From Mesorhizobium sp. L2C084A000 (GTDB lineage: Bacteria; Pseudomonadota; Alphaproteobacteria; Rhizobiales; Rhizobiaceae): a stretch of 62,878 nucleotides of DNA. The stretch is from assembly GCF_000502875.1 (NCBI RefSeq), contig NZ_AYWX01000006.1, forward strand, positions 37,408-100,285, in the 5' to 3' direction. Positions 46,070 through 55,474 of the stretch are shown in pieces. Each line of letters starts with the position of its first letter. Position 1 is the first letter of the stretch. A program made the position numbers and the translations under genes. Under the pieces are notes generated by a model. The model was not told the origin of the DNA. It saw only the letters and a program-made list of their open reading frames with translations, and did no database searches.

Positions 46070-46287
46070 TTCCAGCTCCCTTGCTGTGACGAACCATAGG
46101 CGATCACGGTATCGGTTGAGTCCTTGCCGGCAGCAACATGGTCGAGAAGGCTGACCGCAATGCCGATAATGGCAATTGCCGCAAGCAGCCGGCCGAAGCC
46201 GGAGGGCGGCACATGCAGCGGGTCGCGTTCCCCTAGATCAGCCCTTCGGCCGGTGCTTGTCCAATGGGCAGAAAACAGATTGTTCAT
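46066..46287 (-). CDS. small single-helix membrane protein
   Basis: 73 residues, MNNLFSAHWTSTGRRADL start, a transmembrane helix FGRLLAAIAIIGIAVSLLDHV near 31-51 and a polar tail. GGAGG lies 5 nt before the ATG. Its stop overlaps the start of the YCII gene by 4 nt, which supports its being real. No family is recognised. Confidence 0.6.
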   Translation of the reverse strand: MNNLFSAHWTSTGRRADLGERDPLHVPPSGFGRLLAAIAIIGIAVSLLDHVAAGKDSTDTVIAYGSSQQGSWK

Positions 46288-46507
46288 CCGAACCTCCATC
46301 CGCCACGAGAATCCGTGGTCCCCGCAGGACGGTCGGGGCCGATGCAAGTCGACATTTTTCCACGCACATTTTTTCAAAAAAAGATTCGGCGCGGTCCGCC
46401 GGCGTTGCATGCGCGCGCAAACAGCGCGGTGGCCTTCCCTCGCGCCCGCGCTATAGTTGGGAGGAACGCCGCCTGGCCGGCGCCACCGCTGTAACAAGGA
46501 GGAATTC

Positions 46508-46933
46508 ATGGACCGCACCGCAAACGCCATCTGGAAAGGCGATCTGAAAGGGGGCACAGGCACGCTCGACACCCAGAGCGGGACCCTGAAAGGCACGCCC
46601 TATTCGTTCAAGGCACGCTTCGAGGACGAAAGCGGCAAATCCGGCACCAATCCGGAAGAACTGATCGCCGCCGCGCACGCCGGCTGCTTTGCCATGCAGT
46701 TTTCGCATTTCCTGGCCGAGAACGGCACCCCCGCCGCCGAACTCGACGCCAAGGCCGTGGTGACGCTGGTTCCCGGCACGGGGATCACCGGGAGCGCACT
46801 CACCGTGGTCGGCAAGGTGCCTGGCATCGATGCGGCGAAATTTGGGGAGTTGGCTGAAAAGGCCAAGGCCGGATGCCCGGTCTCGAAGGCGCTCGGCGCC
46901 ATAAACGTATCGCTTGATGCCCGGCTCGGCTGA
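46508..46933 (+). CDS. OsmC-type peroxiredoxin
   Basis: 141 residues. Cys60 in ELIAAAHAGCFAMQ and Cys123 in KAKAGCPVSKAL are the peroxidatic and resolving cysteines of OsmC. GTNPEELIAAAHA is the usual central helix. It reduces organic peroxides. AAGGAGGAATTC before the ATG is a near-perfect ribosome site. The family also contains Ohr, seen at 60344-60778; this one has the OsmC-like N terminus. Confidence 0.92.
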   Translation: MDRTANAIWKGDLKGGTGTLDTQSGTLKGTPYSFKARFEDESGKSGTNPEELIAAAHAGCFAMQFSHFLAENGTPAAELDAKAVVTLVPGTGITGSALTVVGKVPGIDAAKFGELAEKAKAGCPVSKALGAINVSLDARLG

Positions 46934-46984
46934 AAGCGCTGCATCCGTGTAAAGACCCGGCGCGAACGCCAGGCGCGCGCCGGC

Positions 46985-47614
46985 CTATGCTCCCAGCGCG
47001 TCCAGGCGAGCACGCAGTGCGGCGACTTCCTGCTCCAGTGCCTCCAACCGCGCCTCCAGGTCGGAAGCAGGCAGGGCCGATGCACTTCGCTGCACCGAAA
47101 GGGCGGCAACGTCCACCGGGCCGCTCAGCAGATGCACGTAGCGGTCCTCGCGCTGGCCCGGTCCTCGCGGGATTTCCTCGATGAGTGGCGGCCGACGTCC
47201 GATCAGCATGTCGAGTTCGGCGCGCAGATCTTCGATCGACGAAAACCGTGCCATGCGCTCGGTGCGCGCCGACAATTCATGGGCCGTCTGCGGCCCGCGC
47301 AGCAACAGCAGGCCGATCAAAGCGGTCTGCGGCGTGGTCAGCGAGAAGCGCTGCGCCATCTGATGCTCGTAGCGCTCGACACGCGAACCGAACATCTGCC
47401 TCACCAGCCCCTTTTGTTCGAGCAGCTTCAGCCCCCGATGCACCTCGGTCTGCTCCAGCGCCATCACCGGCTCGCGCGCCGTCTTCTGGTTGGCGGCGGC
47501 CAGTGCTGCGTTGAGCGTCAGCGGATAGACATCCGGCGTCAGCTCCTTCTTCTCGATCAGGCAGCCGAGTATGCGCGCTTCGACGGGGGAGAGAGTGGGA
47601 AGGTCATCGCTCAT
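46985..47614 (-). CDS. YceH family (UPF0502, DUF480) protein
   Basis: 209 residues. Tandem winged helices are typical: LSPVEARILGCLIEKKELTPDVYPLTLNAALAAANQKT, then LSARTERMARFSSIEDLRAELDML. A C-terminal coiled segment (EARLEALEQEVAALRARLDALG) follows. Function unknown. The gene lies 33 bp downstream of sdhB on the same strand. Confidence 0.88.
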   Translation of the reverse strand: MSDDLPTLSPVEARILGCLIEKKELTPDVYPLTLNAALAAANQKTAREPVMALEQTEVHRGLKLLEQKGLVRQMFGSRVERYEHQMAQRFSLTTPQTALIGLLLLRGPQTAHELSARTERMARFSSIEDLRAELDMLIGRRPPLIEEIPRGPGQREDRYVHLLSGPVDVAALSVQRSASALPASDLEARLEALEQEVAALRARLDALGA

Positions 47615-47647
47615 TGGATTTGCTTTCGCCGGCAACCGACCGCCAGC

Positions 47648-48427
47648 CTAAACCCTTCTCTCCACCATCATCTTCTTGATCTCGGCGATCGCCTTGGCCG
47701 GGTTGAGGCCCTTGGGGCAGGTCTGCGCGCAGTTCATGATGGTGTGGCAGCGATAGAGCCGGAACGGATCTTCGAGGTTGTCGAGCCGCTCGCCGGTGGC
47801 CTCGTCGCGGCTATCGATCAGCCAGCGATAGGCCTGCAAGAGCGTTGCCGGGCCGAGATAGCGGTCGCCGTTCCACCAATAGCTCGGGCACGAGGTCGAG
47901 CAGCAGGCGCACAATATGCATTCGTAGAGCCCGTCGAGCTTCTCGCGGTCCTCATGGCTCTGCAGCCACTCCTTGGCCGGCTCCGGCGATACCGTCTTCA
48001 GCCAGGGCTGGATCGACGCGTGCTGGGCGTAGAAATTGGTGAGGTCCGGCACAAGGTCTTTGACCACCTGCATATGCGGCAGCGGGTAGACTTTTACCGC
48101 GCCGGAAATGTCGTCGCAGCCCTTGGTGCAGGCCAGCGTGTTGGAACCGTCGATGTTCATGGCGCAGGAGCCGCAAATGCCTTCGCGGCAGGAACGCCGC
48201 AAGGTCAGTGTCGGGTCGATCTTGTTCTTGATCCACAGCAGCGCGTCGAGCACCATCGGCCCGCAATCGTCCATGTCGACGAAATAGGTGTCGATGCGCG
48301 GGTTCTCGTCATCGTCCGGCGACCAGCGGTAGATGCGGTACTCCCGCAGATTGGTGGCGCCCTCGGGCTTGGGCCAGGTCTTGCCCGGCTTGATCTGCGA
48401 ATTCTTCGGGAGCGTGAGTTCAACCAT
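47648..48427 (-). CDS. sdhB: succinate dehydrogenase iron-sulfur subunit
   Basis: 259 residues. Three clusters are visible: [15 protein letters not shown] with a downstream ACTKG ([2Fe-2S]), [16 protein letters not shown] ([4Fe-4S]) and [17 protein letters not shown] ([3Fe-4S]). It passes electrons from SdhA to ubiquinone. Last gene of sdhCDAB, 9 bp after sdhA. Confidence 0.97.
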   Translation of the reverse strand: MVELTLPKNSQIKPGKTWPKPEGATNLREYRIYRWSPDDDENPRIDTYFVDMDDCGPMVLDALLWIKNKIDPTLTLRRSCREGICGSCAMNIDGSNTLACTKGCDDISGAVKVYPLPHMQVVKDLVPDLTNFYAQHASIQPWLKTVSPEPAKEWLQSHEDREKLDGLYECILCACCSTSCPSYWWNGDRYLGPATLLQAYRWLIDSRDEATGERLDNLEDPFRLYRCHTIMNCAQTCPKGLNPAKAIAEIKKMMVERRV

Positions 48428-48436
48428 GTTCGATCC

Positions 48437-50272
48437 TCAATACACTCTGGCCTTGGGCGCGATCTTGGCGAGGCTGATGCCGCCGTCCTTTTCAGCCAGC
48501 TGCGGTTCGGTGTGCACCGGCCGGTAGGAGAGGGCCACCTTGCCGTCTTCGCTCAGCCTGGCCAGCGTATGCTTGCGCCAGACCGCGTCGTCGCGCGCCG
48601 AAAAGTCCTCGCGTGCGTGCGCGCCACGGCTCTCCTTGCGCGCCTCGGCGCTGTAGACCGTGGTGATGGCATTGGCCATCAGATTTTCCAGCTCCAGCGT
48701 CTCGACCAGATCGGAGTTCCAGATCATCGAGCGGTCGGACACTTTGATGTCCTTCAACTCGCCCCAGATCTGCGAAACCCGCTTGCAGCCGCTTTCGAGG
48801 GACTCCTGCGTGCGGAATACGGCCGCGTCTTCCTGCATCGCCTTCTGCATCTTTTCACGCAGCACCGCCGTCGGCGTCGAGCCATTGGCGTGGCGCAGCC
48901 GGTCGAAGCGGTCCATGATCTTTTCGACCGAGGCTTCGTTGGGCGAAGGGATCGCCGACTTGCGGTCGATGACCTGGCCGGCGCGGATCGCGGCCGCGCG
49001 GCCGAACACCACAAGATCGATCAGCGAATTCGAACCGAGCCGATTGGCACCATGCACGGAGGCGCAGCCGGCTTCGCCGACAGCCATCAACCCGGGCGAC
49101 ACCTGGTCTGGATTGAGCGCCGTCGGATTGAGCACCTCGCCCCAGTAATTGGTCGGCACGCCGCCCATATTGTAGTGGACCGTGGGCAGCACCGGGATCG
49201 GCTCCTTGGTCAGGTCGACACCGGCAAAGATCTTGGCCGATTCCGAAATGCCCGGCAGCCGCTCATGCAGGACGGCGGGATCGAGATGGTCGAGATGCAG
49301 GAAGATGTGGTCCTTGTTCTTGCCGACGCCGCGACCCTCGCGGATCTCCAGCGTCATGCAGCGCGAGACGACGTCGCGCGAGGCAAGGTCCTTGGCTGAC
49401 GGCGCATAGCGCTCCATGAAGCGCTCGCCTTCGGAATTGACGAGATAGCCGCCCTCGCCGCGCGCACCCTCGGTGATCAGGCAGCCGGCGCCATAGATGC
49501 CGGTCGGGTGGAATTGCACGAACTCCATGTCCTGCAGCGGAAAGCCGGCACGCGCTGCCATGCCGCCGCCGTCGCCGGTGCAGGTGTGTGCCGAGGTGGC
49601 CGAGAAATAGGTGCGGCCATAGCCGCCGGTCGCCAGCACCACCATCTTGGCGGAGAAACGGTGGATGGTGCCGTCATCCAGGTTCCAGGCAAGAACGCCG
49701 GTGCAGGTGCCGTCCGGCTCCATGATCAGGTCGAGCGCGAAATACTCGATGAAGAACTGCGCGTTGTTCTTCAGCGACTGGCCGTAAAGCGTGTGCAGGA
49801 TGGCATGGCCGGTGCGGTCGGCGGCGGCACAGGTGCGCTGCACCGGCGGGCCTTCGCCATAGTTCATCATGTGGCCGCCGAACGGCCGCTGGTAGATCTT
49901 GCCCTCTTCGGTGCGCGAAAACGGCACGCCGTAATGTTCGAGCTCGTAGACCGCGGCCGGCGCTTCGCGCACCAGATATTCCATGGCGTCGACATCGCCC
50001 AGCCAGTCCGAGCCCTTGACGGTGTCGTACATGTGCCACTGCCAGGAATCGGGACCCATGTTGGACAGCGAGGCGGCAATGCCGCCTTGCGCCGCCACCG
50101 TGTGCGAGCGGGTCGGGAACACCTTGCTGATGCAGGCGGTGCGCAGGCCCTGTTCGGCCATGCCGAGCGTGGCGCGCAGGCCGGCGCCGCCGGCGCCAAC
50201 GACCACCACGTCGAACTTGTGGTCGACAAAGGTATAGCCTGCCGTGTTGGCTTGTTTCGCGTCCTTGGCCAA
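48437..50272 (-). CDS. sdhA: succinate dehydrogenase flavoprotein subunit
   Basis: 611 residues. [17 protein letters not shown] binds [17 protein letters not shown] holds the His that carries covalent FAD, and the substrate-site HPTGIYG and the [13 protein letters not shown] region are intact. It oxidises succinate to fumarate at the inner membrane. Normal length. It starts 2 nt from the sdhD stop. Confidence 0.97.
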   Translation of the reverse strand: MAKDAKQANTAGYTFVDHKFDVVVVGAGGAGLRATLGMAEQGLRTACISKVFPTRSHTVAAQGGIAASLSNMGPDSWQWHMYDTVKGSDWLGDVDAMEYLVREAPAAVYELEHYGVPFSRTEEGKIYQRPFGGHMMNYGEGPPVQRTCAAADRTGHAILHTLYGQSLKNNAQFFIEYFALDLIMEPDGTCTGVLAWNLDDGTIHRFSAKMVVLATGGYGRTYFSATSAHTCTGDGGGMAARAGFPLQDMEFVQFHPTGIYGAGCLITEGARGEGGYLVNSEGERFMERYAPSAKDLASRDVVSRCMTLEIREGRGVGKNKDHIFLHLDHLDPAVLHERLPGISESAKIFAGVDLTKEPIPVLPTVHYNMGGVPTNYWGEVLNPTALNPDQVSPGLMAVGEAGCASVHGANRLGSNSLIDLVVFGRAAAIRAGQVIDRKSAIPSPNEASVEKIMDRFDRLRHANGSTPTAVLREKMQKAMQEDAAVFRTQESLESGCKRVSQIWGELKDIKVSDRSMIWNSDLVETLELENLMANAITTVYSAEARKESRGAHAREDFSARDDAVWRKHTLARLSEDGKVALSYRPVHTEPQLAEKDGGISLAKIAPKARVY

Positions 50273-50273
50273 C

Positions 50274-50669
50274 TCAGCCTCCGAATGCCAGCTTGAGCAG
50301 GGCGAAGATCGAGGCGACGCCGACCGCTATGGTGAAAAATGTATTGAGCGCGATCAGCGCCAGCTTCATGCCTTCGCCATGCACGTAATCCTCGATGATC
50401 GCCTGCATGCCGAGCCGCATATGGGTAAGCCCGGAAATGAGCACCAGGGCCATCACTAGCGCCACGAACGGGTTGGCAAGAGCTGCCCGCACATGTGCGT
50501 AGTCGGCGCCGTTGAGCGCGATCAGGAAGCCGACGAAGAACAGGATCAGCGGGATGTTGGCGATCGCGGTCAGGCGCTGGCGCCAGAAATGTCCGGTGCC
50601 CTCGCGGGCGGAGCCGAGGCCGCGGACCTTCGCCAGCGGCGTGCGCATGTCGGTGTTTTTGCCGCTCAT
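50274..50669 (-). CDS. sdhD: succinate dehydrogenase membrane anchor subunit
   Basis: 131 residues, three helices. [23 protein letters not shown] and [23 protein letters not shown] match SdhD, the latter with a likely haem-b His. ATG 50669 is two bases after the sdhC stop; the open frame reaches 50936, but that part overlaps sdhC. No signal or odd feature. Confidence 0.92.
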   Translation of the reverse strand: MSGKNTDMRTPLAKVRGLGSAREGTGHFWRQRLTAIANIPLILFFVGFLIALNGADYAHVRAALANPFVALVMALVLISGLTHMRLGMQAIIEDYVHGEGMKLALIALNTFFTIAVGVASIFALLKLAFGG

Positions 50670-50671
50670 GA

Positions 50672-51091
50672 TCAGGCTCCCCGCGCTATGGTGCCGGCGA
50701 TCCAGATCAGCAGCGTGAGCAGGATCGAGCCGGCCAGCGTCGCCCAGGCGATCTTCGAGGCGGTATGCTTCTCCAGACCCGCGCCGGTGTCCCAGACCAG
50801 ATGGCGCACGCCACCCAGCATATGGTGCATCAGCGCCCAGGTGTAGCCGAACAGGATGAGCCGGCCGAGCCAGGTGCCGAAGGCCCAATTGGCCCAATCG
50901 AAAGTCGCCTGCGAGCTTGCCGCCGCCATCAGCCACAGGGCGACCAGCAGCGTGCCGAAATACAGCGCGCCACCGGTGATGCGGTGAATGATCGACATCG
51001 TCATGGTGATCGGCGGCCGGTACACGGTGAGGTGCGGCGAAATCGGCCGTTCACGTCTGACAAATTCGCGGGTGGCTGGTGATTTGCTCAT
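50672..51091 (-). CDS. sdhC: succinate dehydrogenase cytochrome b556 subunit
   Basis: 139 residues. RPISPHLTVYRPPITMTMSIIHRITGGALY is the SdhC quinone-site signature and WALMHHMLGGVRHLVWD carries the haem-ligand His. Three helices. ATG 51091 is the first gene of the operon; the 260 bp upstream to the lipoprotein gene should contain the promoter, but I cannot point to it. Confidence 0.93.
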   Translation of the reverse strand: MSKSPATREFVRRERPISPHLTVYRPPITMTMSIIHRITGGALYFGTLLVALWLMAAASSQATFDWANWAFGTWLGRLILFGYTWALMHHMLGGVRHLVWDTGAGLEKHTASKIAWATLAGSILLTLLIWIAGTIARGA

Positions 51092-51351
51092 GGCTCCCCC
51101 AGTTCGGCGTCTCTCTGGAGCCTCAGGTGGAAATGCGGCATTGCCGCTTCCGGTTGCGACTTCGGACAGCCGGTTTCTAATGCTCTTTTTGCACCGCGTC
51201 AAAGCCAGAAAACCGTTTCGAAAACGTAATTTAGTCTGACTAAAAGGCCGGCTTGGGCTTCAATCGATTAGGCCGGGAGGCCCGAAGCCGGCTCGATATC
51301 GCTGCAGTGCAACATGTCTGACCCAAGGGCCCAGCGGTGTTGAGATTGGCG

Positions 51352-51780
51352 TCAGCGTTTGCAGGTCTGCGGCGTCGACCCCTTCTTCATCACCAACGCC
51401 TCGCGTCCGTCGATCACGATTGCGTCATGCGTGACCGCCTGGTAGCGGCTGCTCTGGTTGGCGGGCGACGCCGCAAACTCCTCGGTCGCGCCGTCGGACC
51501 CGACCACACGCAACGATGTACCGAGATTTTGGATAGAAATCATACCGTTGTTGCCGCATCTGTAGGTGGCCGCGCCTATGCCGGACCGAGGCGCGGTAAG
51601 GTCGGTGATGATCTTGGTTGCAGCTGCCGGAGGCGCCGCGGCTGCGACGGACTGCTGAGCCGGTGCAGGTGAGACGACCACGGTATTGGCCGCCTTCGGC
51701 GCGCTGTCCTGCGGCACACAGCCAGCGGCGATCCCGAGCAACGGGAAAACGGACACCCAATTCGGCCGGCGTAGCGCCAT
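51352..51780 (-). CDS. small secreted protein, MliC-like
   Basis: 142 residues. An N-terminal hydrophobic stretch VSVFPLLGIAAGC ends in a Cys that may be a lipobox (AAG-C, weak at -3). After a Pro/Ala linker, the C-terminal 75 residues (ATYRCGNNGMISIQNLG to TPQTCKR), with two Cys, resemble the MliC lysozyme-inhibitor fold. A periplasmic or membrane-bound lysozyme inhibitor is a plausible guess only. Confidence 0.6.
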   Translation of the reverse strand: MALRRPNWVSVFPLLGIAAGCVPQDSAPKAANTVVVSPAPAQQSVAAAAPPAAATKIITDLTAPRSGIGAATYRCGNNGMISIQNLGTSLRVVGSDGATEEFAASPANQSSRYQAVTHDAIVIDGREALVMKKGSTPQTCKR

Positions 51781-51975
51781 ATGCTGTCCTCCCGCGCGGC
51801 AAACCAGCCGCGATGCTTTGCCAAGATCAAGGTCATCCCGACGCCGAGACGGACACCAGCCGCGATGGTGCGGCCGAGCATGGCCGAATGATGGCCAACG
51901 GGTTTTCCATCCAGTCGGATATTAACGGATATTAACCATGTTTACCGAGACATTGCCGCCAAACGCACCGGCCTC

Positions 51976-52000
51976 TTAACAAAGGTTAAGAAAACGTTAA
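51976..52000 (+). promoter_or_regulatory. clustered TTAA motifs, CtrA-like
   Basis: TTAAC-AAAGG-TTAA (N6) overlaps TTAA-GAAAACG-TTAA (N7, exact CtrA spacing) at 51986-52000, about 44 bp before the ATG of the secreted protein at 52044. Two more TTAA sites (TTAACGGATATTAACC) lie about 40 bp upstream. The region sits between two divergent genes. Confidence 0.45.
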
Positions 52001-52043
52001 TTTCTGATTCGAGGAGGCTTTCCCTCAAGACACGGAGGACGCC

Positions 52044-52406
52044 ATGCGTTCGAATTCGGGCAGATCGCGCCTTGCGGCGCTCATCGTGACGGCGTCGGCC
52101 GTCGGCCTTGCAGCGCCAGCGCTTGCAGGCGCGCGGCATCAGGATCGCGTCTACGCCGATTCCTTCGGCAACCTCGTCGTCGACAGCGCCGCTGGCTACA
52201 AGCGCATCATCGTCGGCGAAGGCAGGCTGGCCAAGCAGCTTTCCGACTACACCAGCGCCGGCCAGCCCAAGGTGATCTACGAGAACGAAGCCGACGAAAT
52301 CAGCGGATACAGCGATTGCTACCGGCCGCCGGTGCTGGTGAAGGGCCGCTCCTATATGTACGGTCTCTCCGACGGCGAGATGCCCGAGCTCAGCCCCTGC
52401 CGCTAG
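52044..52406 (+). CDS. small secreted protein of unknown function
   Basis: 120 residues. A signal peptide (RLAALIVTASAVGLAAPALAGA) precedes a mature region with DRVYADSFGNLVVDSAAGYKRIIVGEG and a C-terminal CYRPPVLVKGRSYMYGLSDGEMPELSPC, with two Cys that may pair. GAGGAGG lies upstream at a fair distance. Family not recognised; clustered TTAA motifs precede it. Confidence 0.75.
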   Translation: MRSNSGRSRLAALIVTASAVGLAAPALAGARHQDRVYADSFGNLVVDSAAGYKRIIVGEGRLAKQLSDYTSAGQPKVIYENEADEISGYSDCYRPPVLVKGRSYMYGLSDGEMPELSPCR

Positions 52407-52468
52407 ACTCTTTGTCTGGACGCAATTCCCAAGGGAAGGCGCCATGCGCTTTTCCCGGGAAAACCGTT

Positions 52469-53686
52469 TCACACTTTTCCTGAAATTGCTCTGGCTTCCA
52501 TTCCGGCTGACGACCAATTGCCGGCAGGCCCGGCGGAGACGCGCACGCAATCGCGCCCGGCATTCTTCGCCTGATAGAGCGCCTGGTCGGCGCGCCGCAT
52601 CAGATCGGCAAAGTCTTCGCTCGGATGAAGTTCGGCGACGCCGAAGCTCGCGGTGCAGCGGTTGTCAGCCGGCAGCCCGTCGATGGGCAGCCCGCCAAAG
52701 GCGCTGCGCGTGCCCTCGGCGAACAGCCGGGCCGCGGCAAGGTTGGTTCCCGGCAGGATGATGGCGAACTCCTCGCCGCCGATGCGGCCGGCAACGTGAT
52801 GCGCGGCGGCGGCTTCGCGCAGGAAGCCTGCAAAAATCTCGATCACCCGGTCGCCTGACGCATGGCCGAAACTGTCGTTGACGCTCTTGAAATGATCGAG
52901 GTCGGCAATGACCAGCGCGACCGGCACGCCTTGCCGCATCGCGCCAAGCACCGCCAGCTCGGCATGGCGGGTGAAGCCGCCGCGGTTGAGCAGGCGCGAA
53001 AGCGTGTCCGTCTCCGACTTCGACGTCACTTCGGCAAGCACGTCGCGAACCAGGATGGCCAGCATCAGCAGCGCCAGCGCCAGCGCAAAGACAGTGCCGA
53101 GCGATTGCGACACCAGCGCGTAGTTGCTTTGCAGATAGGCCTGCGGATTGGCGCCCCAGCCGCCGAGCGCATGCGCGATGAACGGCTTGGAGGCAAACTG
53201 GAGGCCGCTCGCCGCCAGCACGGCCATCAATATGCGATCGAGACGGGCAAGCTTTTGCCTCGATGACCAGACGATGGCCAGCCCGACGAACTGCATGACC
53301 GCATAGGGAAGCTGGTAAGCCATGATGCGGATGAGCGACTGGCGAGGCAGGTCCTGCACGAAATACACGGCTATGGTGGTGGCCAACAGGAAAAACAGCA
53401 TCGGCTTCCAGGGCGGCGCCACGCCGTATTTGCGGGCAAGCCCGCCATTGAACGCAAGCGTGGCGCCAAGGAAGACCGCGAAGGCGGCAACGACCGGGAG
53501 CCGCGCGTCGGCAAAAGCGGGAATGGAGAATTCGATGGCCGAATAGGCCATGCCCAGCAGATAGCCAAATGCCAGCCAGCGCGCCGGCGCCCGGCCGACA
53601 TCGTGGAAGGCGACCGCCATGAAGGATGCCGCCAGCAGGCCGGCAACCGACAGATTGATCAACAGGATGAAGTTGGCGCCGCTCAT
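52469..53686 (-). CDS. diguanylate cyclase, membrane-bound (GGDEF), first
   Basis: 405 residues. Seven or eight N-terminal helices (to about 210) form a membrane sensor, then the GGDEF domain with LIADLDHFKSVNDSFGHASGDRVI and RIGGEEFAIILPG, an active GGEEF site. The RxxD inhibition site five residues before it is absent, so product feedback may be lacking. It makes c-di-GMP from GTP. ATG 53686 has GGGAGAAC upstream. Confidence 0.88.
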   Translation of the reverse strand: MSGANFILLINLSVAGLLAASFMAVAFHDVGRAPARWLAFGYLLGMAYSAIEFSIPAFADARLPVVAAFAVFLGATLAFNGGLARKYGVAPPWKPMLFFLLATTIAVYFVQDLPRQSLIRIMAYQLPYAVMQFVGLAIVWSSRQKLARLDRILMAVLAASGLQFASKPFIAHALGGWGANPQAYLQSNYALVSQSLGTVFALALALLMLAILVRDVLAEVTSKSETDTLSRLLNRGGFTRHAELAVLGAMRQGVPVALVIADLDHFKSVNDSFGHASGDRVIEIFAGFLREAAAAHHVAGRIGGEEFAIILPGTNLAAARLFAEGTRSAFGGLPIDGLPADNRCTASFGVAELHPSEDFADLMRRADQALYQAKNAGRDCVRVSAGPAGNWSSAGMEARAISGKV

Positions 53687-53761
53687 GTTCTCCCGCACCC
53701 GCGCCGACAGCTAATCATCGACGGGCGAAGAAGACGTTAACGCCGTCCCGGCCGGACAGAT

Positions 53762-54958
53762 TCAGCCGGTCTTGAGCGGCTCCGGCAGGAACGCCGTTTC
53801 CGGCCGCTCATAGGACAGGCGTACACTGTCGCGGCCGTTCTTCTTGGCTTTGTAGAGCGCATCGTCGGCACGGCGCATCAGCGGCTCCAGCGCCTCGCCA
53901 CCGCTGCGGGCCGCCACGCCGAAGCTTGCCGTCACCTTCGTTCCCTGGGGAAGCCCGTCGACATGGCCGGCCGAATAGACGGTGCGCACCGCTTCGGCGA
54001 ACAGCCGCGCCGCCGCAAGATCGCTGAGGGGCAGCAGCACCGCGAATTCCTCGCCGCCGATACGCCCGGCAACACCGCGCGCGCCGGCCGCCGACCGAAG
54101 CTTGGCGGCGAAGTCGGCGATCACCCGATCGCCCGCCCCATGCCCATGCACATCGTTGAGCGCCTTGAAATGATCGAGGTCGGCCAGCACTAGCGCGACC
54201 GGGAACCGGGCCGAGGCGCAGTGCTGCAAGAGCAGCATGCCTCGCTCCTCGAAGCCACGCCGGTTGAGCAGGCCCGACAGGGGGTCGGTATAGGTCTCGG
54301 TCTTCAATGCCTTCAACACGTCGAGTGCCGCGGCGGAAAACAGGCACAGCGCGATGAGCAGCGAGAGCAGAGCGTGCGACAGCAGCGCCGTCGTCCAGTA
54401 GGACGAGCCATAGAACCCGTCATAGCTGGCGAAGGGCCCATGCGCGATGACGACGGCAAGGGTGCGCACGAAGAAATTGACGCCCGACAGCAGCGACAGC
54501 ACGAACAGGATTTTTTCGGTCGGGCCGTTGTTGCGTACCGGGCGCAGTTCGGCGGCAACCAGAAGGCTGATGCCGCCGAATGCGAAATTCATCGCCAGGA
54601 TGCGCCAGGTGAGATCCGGCGCGACGAACAGGAACCAGCATAACGACGCCAGGCCGCCGCCCGCCAACACGGCGATTCCCACAGAGGGCACCTTGCGGCC
54701 ATAACGGTGGATGACGGCGCTGGACAGGCAGCAGGCAGCGATGGTGAAGCAGATGTTCGACGTAAGCTTGGTCAGCGGCATCCCGATGGGCAAGGTGAAA
54801 TACTGGAGCAGGAAGCCAGCCGCCGAGAGACTGTAGCTGATCGCCAGAACGGCCAGATAGGGGCGGTGGCGCTGATAGGACCATAGCACAAGGAACGCCG
54901 CGCCGAGCGCCAGCGCGATCGTCGGGTTGAGCAGCGCAATGAGCAGACCCGTGTCCAA
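53762..54958 (-). CDS. diguanylate cyclase, membrane-bound (GGDEF), second
   Basis: 398 residues with six or seven helices, then LVLADLDHFKALNDVHGHGAGDRVI and RIGGEEFAVLLPL (active GGEEF). It is a paralogue of the gene at 52469-53686, in the same orientation across a 75-bp gap, with the same layout and closely similar catalytic domains. The RxxD site is again missing. Start ATG 54958. Confidence 0.88.
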   Translation of the reverse strand: MDTGLLIALLNPTIALALGAAFLVLWSYQRHRPYLAVLAISYSLSAAGFLLQYFTLPIGMPLTKLTSNICFTIAACCLSSAVIHRYGRKVPSVGIAVLAGGGLASLCWFLFVAPDLTWRILAMNFAFGGISLLVAAELRPVRNNGPTEKILFVLSLLSGVNFFVRTLAVVIAHGPFASYDGFYGSSYWTTALLSHALLSLLIALCLFSAAALDVLKALKTETYTDPLSGLLNRRGFEERGMLLLQHCASARFPVALVLADLDHFKALNDVHGHGAGDRVIADFAAKLRSAAGARGVAGRIGGEEFAVLLPLSDLAAARLFAEAVRTVYSAGHVDGLPQGTKVTASFGVAARSGGEALEPLMRRADDALYKAKKNGRDSVRLSYERPETAFLPEPLKTG

Positions 54959-55117
54959 CCGACTGTGACTTCCCCTGGCTTACGTCAGGGAAGAGCTTAG
55001 AGGGCAAGCCCAAACAAGCGGTTAAGCCATGCGGCAAGCAGGACCGCCGCCTCAAAATAATGTCAGGGAACCGCAGTCCCCAGTCAGCGTTCCTCCGTTC
55101 ACAATCTGGAGCGACCC

Positions 55118-55435
55118 ATGGCCGACACGATCACACTGACCGACCACGATGCGATCCGCTCATGGGCTGCCGGGCGCGCCGGCTTTCCCGCAATCGTCGA
55201 CATATCGCCGGAGGCGGGGACGCAGCCCATGTTGAGGCTGGTCTTCGGCCAGCACGCCTATCAGGATCAGGACCAGCCTGAACGGCCGCTCAATGCGGGA
55301 GGCTATGAACTCGTCGAATGGGACGAATGGTTCAAGCTCTTCGAGGAACAACAGCTTGCGCTTGTGGTCGCCGCCGAACAGCCGGGACGCCGCGAGGAGT
55401 TCCACGAACTCGTCCGCCGTGACGGGAAGCTTTGA
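55118..55435 (+). CDS. small hypothetical protein
   Basis: 105 residues, ADTITLTDHDAIRSWAAGRAGFPAIVDISPEAGTQPM start, then LRLVFGQHAYQDQDQPERPLN and WDEWFKLFEEQQLALVVAAE. GGAG lies 8 nt before the ATG. It is acidic and has no signal or helix. Family not recognised. Its stop is at the edge of a strong hairpin. Confidence 0.72.
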   Translation: MADTITLTDHDAIRSWAAGRAGFPAIVDISPEAGTQPMLRLVFGQHAYQDQDQPERPLNAGGYELVEWDEWFKLFEEQQLALVVAAEQPGRREEFHELVRRDGKL

Positions 55436-55460
55436 ACCCGAGCCCACGCGGCTCGGGTTC
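55434..55460. terminator. hairpin between two converging genes
   Basis: Eleven-bp perfect stem GAACCCGAGCC / GGCTCGGGTTC with loop CACGC, overlapping the stop of the 105-residue gene and 15 bp from the leuC stop. The T-runs on either side are weak, but a shared bidirectional transcript end is likely. Confidence 0.65.
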
Positions 55461-55474
55461 TGTTCAAATCCGGG

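Noticed and set aside
47132..49399. 755-codon plus-strand frame over sdhA and sdhB
   Set aside because: Antisense shadow of highly conserved genes.
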